The position numbers and the translations under genes were made by a program. A stretch of DNA of 63,817 nt from Micractinium sp. NFX-FRZ (lineage: Eukaryota; Chlorophyta; Trebouxiophyceae; Chlorellales; Chlorellaceae). A model generated the notes under the pieces. It ran no database searches. It saw only the letters and a program-made list of their open reading frames with translations, and had not been told where the DNA came from. The stretch is taken from positions 1 to 63,817 of the forward strand of contig JAPTJF010000373.1 in assembly GCA_029339195.1 (NCBI GenBank), in the 5' to 3' direction. This document shows positions 13,201-22,904 of the stretch, in pieces. Numbering within the stretch: position 1 is the stretch's first letter; each line of letters opens with the position of its first letter.

Positions 13201-14649
13201 CCAGCCGCAGCCAGCTGTGTCTGTCGGCTGCACTGGTCGCCGACCTGGCCGCAGACGCTGTTGGCCTTGCAAGCAAGCAGGGATAGAATCCGACCTGGCT
13301 GCCTCTGTGCGCCCCTGTGAGTGGACACTCCGCTACAGCCGCCCGCCCGCCTCCTTACACACACGCCCCCTCTGCTGGCCCCCCCTGAAGGACGCCCGCT
13401 CACACACACACCCGCACACCACCCCTTTGCGTCCCCACCCCACCCCCACCCCCGCAGGACACCCGCTCCCAGTCGTCCTTCCTGCTGGAGCAGCTGCAGC
13501 AGCAGGCGAGCGACCTGGGGCAGGCGGCGGCGGCCATGCCCCGGCGGGTGCAGAAGATAGAGTCCACCATGGCGCTGCTGGAGACGGGGGACCTCAAGCT
13601 GCGGGTGGGTGGGGGGCATTGCTGAGTGGATTTGATGTCAAGAGGAGGGGATGAGGGGGGAGGGGTTCGGGGGAGGGCCATCAAATGCACAAGGAGATGT
13701 AGCGCTGCTGGGAGAAAGGGGACCTCAATATGCGGGTGGGTTGGGGAGGGGCCATTGTTTGATGTTTGGCGGCAGGAGGGGATGTAGCGCTGCTAGGCGA
13801 CACGGGAACCTCAAGCTGCGGGTGGTTGGGGGCCGTTGTTTAGTGATTTGATGTCGAAACAGGAGGGCACGAGGGGGGAGGGGTTGCGACCTGTGAGGGT
13901 GGGGCCACGGTTGCCATAAGGGTGGGTCATGTCGTGGGTGTGTGCTGCCGGGGAATGAAGCTGCGGGCCGGCTGCCCCTCCTGGCTGCCCCCCTCCTGGC
14001 TGCCCCCTCCTGGCTGCCCCTCCCAGCCGCCATCTGCACGCCGCTGCCGCCTGCTTCAGCATATCCTGCCTGCCCCAAGCGTCGTCACCCCTTAAAGACC
14101 CGGCGTCTTCCTCTGCCGCCCCCTTTCCCCCCTCCCGCAGGTGCGGGTGCTGGAGGCAGAGCGTGCGGCGCGGCGGGCGGGAGTCATCCAGGTGCGGCGC
14201 AGGGTGTGTGCGCGGGGACCAAAGGGGGGGCAGGGGCGGGCCCTTCCCGCAACAGGGGGACGCTTGTGAATGGGCACGGGCAGCGAGGCAGGGGCAAAGT
14301 GCGCGGTGCGGCAGGGGCGGCCTCCCCTGGCGTTGTCCCGCATCCGCCCCTGGCCTGCTGAATGAGTGGGTTGGTGCACCATTTGATTGAGTCAGCCACC
14401 ATTGCTCACTCGCTCCATTTGTTGCTGGCATGGCTGCAGGCGGCCACCCTCAACTGCATCTGCTCCATGGGCACCCTCAACGTTGGGGTGTCCCTGGCGC
14501 TGGCGGGGCACCCCGCCCCCGCGGGCGCCGCCTTTGCCCTCTCCGCCGTCTGCGGCGTGTTTGTGGCCCTGGGCTTCAGGCGGGTGAAGCGGCTGGACAA
14601 GTTTGAAAAGTCGATCAAGACGGGGACGCGCTACGACCCCGACTCGTGA
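7252..14649 (+). CDS. ABC1K8/OSA1-like atypical kinase (UbiB/ADCK family), chloroplast envelope
   Basis: Atypical protein kinase-like family tied to prenyl-lipid and oxidative/iron homeostasis in plastids. Sixteen exons: 7252-7298, 7452-8002, 8322-8449, 8649-8768, 9074-9136, 9576-9701, 10053-10214, 10687-10811, 11113-11267, 11600-11742, 12237-12362, 12582-12689, 12991-13059, 13458-13604, 14141-14191 and 14440-14649; 776 residues, close to Arabidopsis ABC1K8 (about 760). Motifs in order: YTWAQENYSKRQR, KxGQ-type YIKLGQ, STRSDLFPPEF, Ala-rich AAASLGQVHRA, VVKVQRPGL, ECADTLYKEIDY, LEYAPGVKI, HADPHPGN, YDFGMMGEI, GEDLFAI and QPFRFPAAFTFV, then two hydrophobic C-terminal segments and KLDKFEKS-like end. 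Residues 17-60 are basic and transit-like. Exon 1 is the least certain; the minimum start is ATG 7534. Introns after exons 3 and 13 use GC donors (8450, 13060). Several introns hold junction copies. Confidence 0.9.
10581..10708 (+). repeat. Tandem duplication of the exon 8 acceptor and start in ABC1K8 intron
   Basis: A 27-base identical segment beginning cgcaggagtgcgccgac occurs at 10581-10607 and again at 10682-10708, the true exon start. The shared flank (gacgcctccctgttg) shows a repeat unit of about 101 bases, and a weaker third copy lies around 10500-10550. Confidence 0.85.
13566..13830 (+). repeat. Three degenerate copies of an exon-intron junction
   Basis: The end of the coding exon and its donor (gcgctgctggagacggggg ... 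ctgcgggtgggt, 13571-13610) recur in altered form at about 13701-13741 and 13788-13828. The later copies lie in the intron. Confidence 0.8.
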
Positions 14650-16071
14650 ACAGCTGGCAACACTGGATGAGCTGGCGAGCGGTCCTGGTGAGCTGGCGAC
14701 ACCACCCTGGTGACTATGCAACCCCTGACTCCTGGGGATGGCGCCCCAGTAAGGCAAATCCTGGGGCGCAGGAGTGCCGGCCGGCAGGCTGGCGCGCTGC
14801 CAGGTGGCGCCACATTGCAGAGGAGCCACACACGCACGTGCACACACCCCTCTTTCATTCAGCTGCCTCTCAACATGCCAAATGTACTGTGCACTGCCTC
14901 CCTCGTCCTGCCCAACCAGCACCCACTCATTTGATTAAAACGCATCCTTTTGACAACCACTGCTCTGCCGAAGGTTCATCGAGCCTTTGAGTAGTTCATT
15001 TATACGTGCCGCCAGCAAGAGGCGCATGTGCCGAAGCGGTGTGCTGTTTGAGAAGGCTTCTTCTGAAAGTAATATCGCACGTTAAAACAGTTCCCTAGGG
15101 GGCTTATGCATTTAATTGCAGATGGTACAAATGGGGTTTGAACGTTAACCACATTAACGTTAACACTGCTGACAACCTGTGCCCCACGACGCAGCGCACG
15201 CACCTGGGGCGGGGACGGGGTTGCTGCGGCCAGGCGGGCGCGGGGTGTGGTTGCACGGCATGACAGAAGGCGCAACGCTGTGGTCAGCAGAAGCCCATCT
15301 ACGAACTGTGCAATGAAAGTGGGGCATCTTCAGGTTAGGGGTGTCGTAGCATGGAGGCGGGTGAAGGTGGTGCAGAGAAGGCGAGGGCGGCAATAGGGAT
15401 GGGATGACATAGCGGACGGTGCCAACACGACGGACCTGTAACGGGGCGGGGGTGCGCCAGCGGTGGGGCCATGCCGTCCAGGGCTGTCCAGGGCTCCCTC
15501 TGGCACACGCTTGCATTACTCCAGGGGTGTATGTGGTAAGTAAGATTGGGAGCGGAAAGTGCAATGCCATCCCATCCGGGGGGCACTGGGAACGCCTTCG
15601 TAAGAGGGGGTGGCGGGAGCCTCTCTTGGAACGGCGGCCTGGGCGGCGGCACTGCTGGCGGCACCCCAGGAGGGGCTATTCTCAGGGAGGGAGTTATGCA
15701 AAACGATCCCTGGGGGCAGCATTATGGCTAGGTCGGCAGCAGCCCGGAAAATGTAGCTATTATGAGGTTGGCAACGACATGAATGTGCTACCAGGGCAAA
15801 ATGGCGCAGCAGGCACGCCACGGCCGCGGTTCCCGGCGTGACAACCTTCCCCCATCACCCCGGGTGCCGCCCATCTGATCTCAGACTTCTATTACTGTTT
15901 GCCATTGTTCGTAGGAGGTTACAGGTATGTGGTCCGTCCGGAGGACGCCTAAAATTACCGACGCACGCGCAGTTCCATCACCCTCTGCTCATTTCCCGCA
16001 CACTAGCTCTTTGCCCCTCCACACATCGCTGCACCTGCCCTTTGTGCAGGACGGGCAGCCTTCAGCCAGCC
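14650..16071. other. Intergenic between ABC1K8 and the Hint-fusion gene
   Basis: No gene I can support. It holds ABC1K8 3' UTR, a short AT-rich patch with a palindromic aacgttaa repeat near 15141-15170, and a Gly/Ala/Pro-coding-like block at about 15634-15690 that matches DNA upstream of the inverted paralogue (see findings). Short open frames here are uncompelling. Confidence 0.4.
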
Positions 16072-19000
16072 ATGCGCTTCACGGCGGCCCTCTGGGCCTG
16101 CTTGGTGCTCGCTGCTGCTGCCACCACCCATGGATTGGACGCAGGTAAGGGGTGGAAGGGCAAGCTTGCCCCTCAAGGGCGCGCGGAAGCACTGAGTGCG
16201 GAAGTACCGGAATAAAGCAAGTGGCCCTTGGTACCCCTGCCAGGGCACGTGTGTGCCCCTGTTTTCCTGGACGTGTCTCCACTCATTCAAATCACTCATC
16301 TCGTTTCCAGTCCCAACCTCGGCGGCCGCACCCCACCCATGCAGGCGACGCCGACCTGGCAGGGCGCAAGCGCATCACCCTCGTTGGCCGCCGCACCTGC
16401 CTCCAGCGCGGCAGCCTGTCTGCCGCCCCATGCGGGTACGTGAGTGGGGGTGAGTGGGGATGCGTGTCCCATGTTTCCCACTGGGACAGTGCCGCCGATG
16501 GCGGCTTGTGCCAGCTGCAACATGCGGCATGCTGTTGATGCAAGTTGCTGGTTGGCTTCAAGCCAGCGCGCCTTGCCCCGTACTACGACTCCTGCAGGCG
16601 GGGCGACGCGCTCAGCCTGCGCGCTGGGGCCACCAATGCCTGGAGCACATGGGTCATCGAGGCCGCCCCTTCGCCCCTCCGCCAGAGCGCTGCCCAAGCG
16701 CAGCACCTGGCAGGCGTGCCCATCACGATTGCGGTGAGCGAGGCAGCTGGGTGGCCTGCTGGCTGCCAGCCTGGCACTGACCGGCTCGAGTAGGTCGCGT
16801 CCGCCATGTTGCTGGGCGGCATTGCCTGAGCAGCACTCGCTCACCCAATGCCACCGCCGCTGCAGGCCCTGGGCCGGGAGAGCATACGCTCTGGCTGCCC
16901 TGCCAAGCGCCTGCTGACTGCCAACAACGGATGCGATGTCAAGTCGGTGTGGATGGGTGCAGGCAGTCGCTGGGTGCTGGAGCCCGCAGGCACCGGCGTG
17001 GCTGGGCAGTACCGCATCCGGGCGCAGGTGCGGCGCTGCCATGCTGTGGTGCATGCACTCTTTTGACCCTACACACTGCGCTGCGCCCTGCACGTGTGCG
17101 CCATGCTGTGCGCATCGTGAGGCCAACCAGCTCCGCCAAGCCGAGTGGGCGATTGCCAGCGGCCCTGCCCTGCCCTGCCATCTTTCCATCTCCGTCCCCG
17201 GGAGTTTGCCCCTCCCCTCGCCTGGCACCTTTGCAGGGCCGCACCACTGGGCGCTGCCGCCGCCTGTACCTTGGGGCCGCTGCCAAGGGCTGCGGTGCCC
17301 CCGCCCTGGCGGTCTATGCAAGGGATGACTTCAAGGCGCTCACAGTGTGGCAGATCAGCAGCGTGTCAAGCCCCGGGCCTCCTCCCCCCGCCAGCAAACG
17401 TCCACTGCCCCCACCCACACAACCGCGCCCACCTCCTCCCAAGGCCAGTGCCCACCCACCACCGCCTACCGTCAAGCCCAGCCCACCTCCCAAGGCGCGC
17501 CCCTTGGCGCCACCGCCGCCCACGCGCTCTCCCCCTCCGCCCTCCCCCTCACCTCGTCCGCCCTCCCCATCTCCTCCGCCCCGCTCTCCCCCTCCACCCC
17601 CGCCCTCTCTCCCTCCGCCCTTTCCCTCCCCTCCGCCACCCTCTCCCTCACCCCTTCCGCCCTCTCCCTCACCCCTTCCGCCCTCGCCCTCTCCGCTGCC
17701 GCCCTCGCCCTCACCCCCTCCGCCCTCGCCCTCTCCGCCGCCGCCCTTTCCCTCACCCCCTCCGCCCTCTCCCTCACCCCCTCCGCCCTCGCCCTCACCC
17801 CCTCCGCCCTCCCCATCTCCCCCGCCGCCCTCTCGCTCTCCCCCTCCGCCTTCGCCTTCTCCTCCTCCGCCCTTCCCCTCTCCCCCTCCGCCTGCTCCCT
17901 CACCCCCTCCGCCCTCGCCCTCACCCCCTCCGCCCTCGCCCTCTCCTTCGCCACCCTCGCCCTCTCCGCCGCCGCCCTTTCCCTCACCCCCTCCGCCCTC
18001 CCCTTCTCCCCCTCCGCCCTCTCCCTCTCCCCCTCCGCCCTCTCCACCTCCCCCTCCGCCCTCTCCCTCACCCCCTCCGCCCTCTCCCTCTCCCCCTCCG
18101 CCCTCCCCATCTCCCCCGCCGCCCTCTCGCTCTCCCCCTCCGCCTTCGCCTTCTCCTCCTCCGCCCTCCCCCTCTCCCCCTCCGCCTGCTCCCTCACCCC
18201 CTCCGCCCTCTCCCTCACCCCCTCCGTCCTCTCCCCCTCCACCCTCCCCGTCTCCCCCTCCTTCACCCCCCTTTCCCCCTCCGCCACCGGTGAGTGGTGT
18301 GCATCCACGTGCAAATGCAGCTGACTTGCATGCAAGGGGGGCAGCAGATATTGCCTGCCCGGTACTGAGTGCCTGTGCTGCTCCGGACACGTCCTTTGAC
18401 CGTGCCTCCCATTGGGCCCCTCCCCCTGCCCCCTGCGCAGTGCAAGGCAGAAGGCGAAGCGTGCAGCAATGACAGCGAGTGCTGCTCGGTACCAGCTGGC
18501 TACTTAAACTACTATGAATGCCAGGGTTCGTGCACATATGTCTGCTTCCCCGCCCACGCCACGGTGCTTACCCAGGGCGGCCGCACAGTTGCCATGTCAG
18601 ACCTGCGCACCGGCGACCGAGTGCTGGCGGTGGACTGGCGGGGGCGGCTGACGTATGAGGAGGCGAGTGGGCACGGGGGCGGGGGGAAGCCAGGGTGGGC
18701 CTGGTTGCTTTGCTCAGGGCGGGCGTGTTATGTGGCAGCAAGTATTTGCTATGGCTGACGGAGGGCAAGATGGAAGCTTCAGCTCAAGCTCTGTGCGCAT
18801 GTGTGGAGTGAGCCTCTCCCGGTGTCTCTTAGCAGCCCAATTTGCGCAATCAACCCCTCCGTTGGAACCCGCAGGTCTACTACTGGCAGCACGTTGAGCC
18901 CGGGGCCACTGGCCTGTTCGCCACCATCACAACCGTGGATGCCACCGGCGCCCGCCGCGAGATGCAGCTCAGCGACACGCACTACATGCCTTCGGGGCGG

Positions 19001-20178
19001 GATGCCTCTGGCGCCTGCCCCACCCTGGCAGCGGCAGAGGCAGGCGGCAGTGAGGTTGGAGGCAGCAGCGTTGCCTCCCTCCTGCCCTCCTGGTCCCTGG
19101 CAGCGCAGGTGGGTGGGTGGCGGGTTGTTAGTGAGGCTGCCAGGTCCTGAAGGGCGGCGTGCACAGCGCTGGCAGCAAAACGGGGGACATGTAGGCGGGG
19201 CGGCAGCCACAACCACTTCCCGCTCATTCCCCCACCCAACTGTCACCCAGCCCGCGCCCCTGCCTTCACGCTGCAGGGCCTGCGGTGGGCCCGCGACCAC
19301 GTCATGATGCTGCCCCCCCAGCTGTCCCCCGGCATGCTGGCCTGGGTGCACAGCAACGGCACCGCCCAGCCCGCCTGTATCCTGGGCATCCAGCGCGGCC
19401 CTGAGCAGGGGGCCTACTCCCCCATTGTCCGGGTGAGCGGGGGTGCGTGCTTGCGCTGTTATGGCATCGGAGGGGCGGGGCCTCCCGGCAGCCAGGAAGA
19501 CATGCCGCCTTGATGCCACTCCACTCGTGCACCAAGGTGCACAGCCTGCTGCTGGGGCCTGTGCCAGCTGCCATCAGCCGCTGCCCCGCCTCCCCTCCTC
19601 CACGCAGGCCCGCGGCATTGTGGTGGATGGAGTGGTGGCCAGCCCCTTCACACGGTGAGTCAGCTGCTGACGTGGCAAGCTGCCGATGTGCAAAGACTGC
19701 AGCTGCGGGGTCGGCAGTGCCCACTCGTCTCCCTACCCGACCCTGCCGCCCAGCCAGCGCTGCAGAGCCGGCCTGCCACTGAGGCATGCAATTCTATCTG
19801 CCACCCACAACCCCACAATGGCGCAGGTGGAACCCGGTGTACGGCAGGAGCCTGCTGCCCGCAGCTGCAGACCCCCACATCCCGGCCCTGGCTCAGGCGG
19901 CCCTGGCTCCCGTCTTCCTGGCCTACCGCCTCATGGGACCCCAGCTGGCCTGGCGTATCAACACCCACCCCCTGTTTGCACTGGGACCCGGGCTGGTGGC
20001 CAACACGGTGGTGTGGGGGCCTGTCGTCCTTCTGCTGCTGGCGGCGGCACTGGCAGCGGCAGGCAGCGTGCGCCACGCCAGGGCGCCGGCGGACAGCGGC
20101 CGCCGCCAGGCACTGTTCCGTGCCCAGGCCAAGCGGCCGCTGATGAGCGCCCGCCGGAGCTCGGTTGCTCGGCGGTAG
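16072..20178 (+). CDS. Secreted Cys-rich / Pro-rich / knot protein fused to a Hedgehog-type Hint domain
   Basis: Ten exons: 16072-16144, 16345-16435, 16598-16733, 16866-17027, 17237-18289, 18441-18662, 18875-19108, 19277-19432, 19608-19654 and 19827-20178; 841 residues, all phases closing. Layout: signal peptide (1 to about 22); N-terminal domain to about residue 195 with RWVLEPAG, YRIRAQ and YLGAAAKGCG, which looks beta-trefoil-like but is not assigned; Pro-rich rod with SPPPPSP-type repeats to 505; six-cysteine knot-like module 506-536 (C-x6-C-x5-CC-x11-C-x3-C); Hint domain from Cys540 (CFPAHATVL, MSDLRTGDRVLAVD), then SDTH at 612-615, WARDHVMMLPPQ and GIVVDGVVAS as in Hedgehog Hog; a hydrophobic membrane segment about 784-804. 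Hint domains self-cleave by an N-S acyl shift at Cys1. The intron after exon 6 starts with GC (18663). Whether cleavage is followed by splicing or lipid attachment is unknown. Confidence 0.85.
17380..18289 (+). repeat. Pro/Ser-rich coding minisatellite of the rod domain
   Basis: Roughly 900 bases of imperfect ccctcnccctc/ccnccgccctc repeats encode (S)PPPPSPSP-type units, typical of algal hydroxyproline-rich glycoproteins. The antisense strand is open too, which is a composition effect. Confidence 0.9.
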
Positions 20179-20218
20179 AGGGTCGCATACGACTTCGGTA
20201 GAGGGTCGCATACGACTT
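20173..20218 (+). repeat. Perfect 23-bp tandem repeat over the stop codon
   Basis: Two exact copies of a 23-base unit (cggtagagggtcgcatacga + ctt) lie at 20173-20195 and 20196-20218. The first copy holds the TAG stop of the Hint-fusion gene; the second carries a duplicate TAG. Confidence 0.95.
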
Positions 20219-22279
20219 GAACGCAAACGGCTGGATGACAGGTGGCCGACAGCAGAATTCAACAGCAACCTGCCTGCCGCGACCATTGGACACACAACTC
20301 CTCTGCTGGGCTAGCTACGAACAGCATACAGATTAGGAGTCCCAATTTGACCAGCCAGCGACTTGCTGAGTCTGGCACCGATCCCACTTCGCCTTTCACA
20401 ACTGTCTTCCTCTCAAGGCCCTCTCTCCCGACCTCCTGCCATGCACGTTATCGCTTCAGACGAACTCTCGAGAATTGCCACGTCAGTGGTGTACCCTCAT
20501 TCCACCCCTGCCCAGTCTTTCCACCTCTGGTCACCACTAAGGGTTCCGCCCGGAAGGGCACTGCATCCATCCTTCCCTCTTCTCTTTTTACTCCGCCTCC
20601 TCCTCCTCCTCAGACACGACGTGTTACGCGACTTTTAGCCTATCCAGCGAAGCTCAGCTCCCGTGTTCTTCTCTAAATATTCCATACACGCCATGTCTAT
20701 ATATATTCCATACACCCCATGTGCCCCATGTGCTTCCGAAATTCCTTCCTGCCTTTTTGAAAATGCCACCTGGGGCGCCACGGCTCCTTCTTCACTGCTG
20801 ACTAGCATCCCAAAGCAAGGCAACGGCAGGAAAAGTGTGGCGCCTTGAGGGGGGCTGTGCACAACATTCGAGCCGCGCTGGAAGGAGACGGCACCGCTTG
20901 GGCGAGCGTGGCCAAGCGGTACCGGGGGAGAGGAAGAGGCACCCCACACCCTGTTGCAGCTGCGGGGTTCTGGCTCGAGCGGCCTCCCTCCAACAATGGC
21001 GGAGGAGTGGAGGCCCGCAGGAATTCGCGGGGCTGAACGGGCCCTTCAGAAGTCTTGGGTGTTGCGGCGCATTTGCCAAGGAGGGCACCAGCTGGGCATG
21101 CTGCGGCGCGTGTCAGCGCAGGGTAGGGGGCCTGCCTGGCCCCACGTTGCGAGTGCTTCTCAAGGCCTCTGCGGACCCTTTGTGATGCAGTGCATCATGA
21201 GGCAGGGCGTACAAGCCCACCGCCACACACTACCTGCTCATGCTCTGCATGCCTGCTCCTACACGCTCCGAACGCTGCACTTCTCCGAACATTGGCAGCT
21301 GGTGGGACGGCTGCCAGCTCCGCCCTGGGGGGCCAAGGTCTGACTCCTCGCTCAATGTGTGCGTTTCAAGGATGTAAATCAGTCAACGTGAGCGAGACGC
21401 TGGCCAGAGTGGCTTCGCCAGGTGGCATAAATGAGGAAGAGCAAATGCACATACTTGCATTTGCATATGTGTATGAAAAGTGGTGCGCAAGGTACTTGAG
21501 GCTCCCCCGGCTTGGGATGACGTGGCGTGGCATGCATGAGCCGTTTGTAAACAGGCCGGAATGCGAGGTTCGTGCTTGGTTCTGTGGTGCAGTTTATGTG
21601 GCACACGCAGCAGCACAAGATGGCTGGCTGATGCTGAACAACACTGCTCTGAGAAATACAAATACGGGCAGGACACTATCAAGAGTCAGAGCAAAAAGAA
21701 AGGTTGCGAGTGCACGCGCATTGAGTGGAAACTTGCCTCAGATGCGTGGCACTGCAAGCATGCCTGGGTAGTGTGGCATGCTTTGCGGTGCAGAGTAAAG
21801 AACAAGGGGGCCAGGGGGGGGCAAGTGCGAAAGGGGTGGTGGGGCGCCCGCGATTTGAGTTGCATGGCGCATAGAGTGGGTGAGAGAGGGGCTGTTGTAA
21901 AAAGAGTGATGGGGTGCTAACGTCCACAGGGAAGGGGGCAGGGGGATGAAGCGGGCGGTGGGGTGCTCATGCCATGAAGCGCAAAGAGCAGGTGTGATTG
22001 GGGGGAGGTTACAAAGGGGGTGGTGAGGCGTTCATTCCTGGAGGGGACAAGAGCGGGGGGGGGGGCAGGAGCGGAGACTGCACACGGGGTCGTGGGTTGC
22101 TCGTGCTGTGTGGTGCAGCCTGAGAGGTTGGGTTCACACACCGAGATACGGATCGAGAGGTTGATGTACACACCGAGGTGCCTACCGACTGTAGGGTTAG
22201 CACACACGCTGGCATGTGCAGGCTGCCAGAGGGCGAGGCGTCTGGGTGGGGCATGCCCAGGGCTGGGCTGCTCACCCAC
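20179..22279. other. Intergenic, convergent 3' regions
   Basis: About 2.1 kb between convergent genes with no supported gene. It includes an AT-rich patch with tatatata near 20698-20708 and degenerate G-rich repeats at about 21820-22110, where gggtggtgagg/ggtggggtgc motifs recur about every 65-75 bases. Open frames here have no recognisable domain. Confidence 0.4.
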
Positions 22280-22872
22280 TCACCCGCTCTCTGTTGCCAC
22301 CGCCATGCTGCACTGGCAGCGCGCCATGAGTGGCATGCTGGCCGACGGAGAGACGCCCAGCTGCTGCAGGTAGCGCTGGTCGTCGGGGTGCACCCCTGGG
22401 GGGAAGCACATGCCTGGGCACATGCACGCCGGGCACAGCGAGGCAGGCCCGTAGTGCGCGCCGTTGCCGCCGGTGGGCGCAGCAGGGGCGGCAGGCGCTG
22501 CCAGCGGCGGCAGCATGGCGCGCCCAGGCTTGGGGAGGTTGGTGCCCGGGCTGTACGGGGCACCCATGCCCATCGGCACCAGTGGCAGCATGTGTGCGCC
22601 GGAAGGCTGCGCGCCTGTGCCCTGCTCGGCGGTAGCCGCAAACTGCCACAGAGCCTGCAGCTGTGCCGAGGTCCGGTCCACCGAGGTGGCGGTGCCGCAC
22701 TGCTGGCCTGGCGAAGCGGCTGCTGTCGCCTCCCTGCCGCTGCTGCCTGCAAGCTCCCAGCAGCCAAGCTGCTCCTCCTGGGTCTGCCAAGAGCTGGGGG
22801 CCTGTGCCGGTGCTGAGTGAGGGCTGGAAAGACTCCAGCGAGATGGCAGCTGCAGGGCATCAGGCTGCTGCT

Positions 22873-22904
<32 letters not shown>

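Noticed and set aside
17314..18537. Long minus-strand open frame (about 407 aa, Gly/Glu-rich) opposite the rod domain
   Set aside because: It is the antisense shadow of the Pro/Ser repeat; the sense strand has signal peptide, exon phases and domains.
20905..20995. Possible tRNA start (tggccaagcgg resembles an A box)
   Set aside because: The acceptor and T arms do not pair and there is no proper B box.
21190..21771. 193-aa plus-strand open frame
   Set aside because: No recognisable domain, no splice-supported partners, lies between convergent 3' ends.
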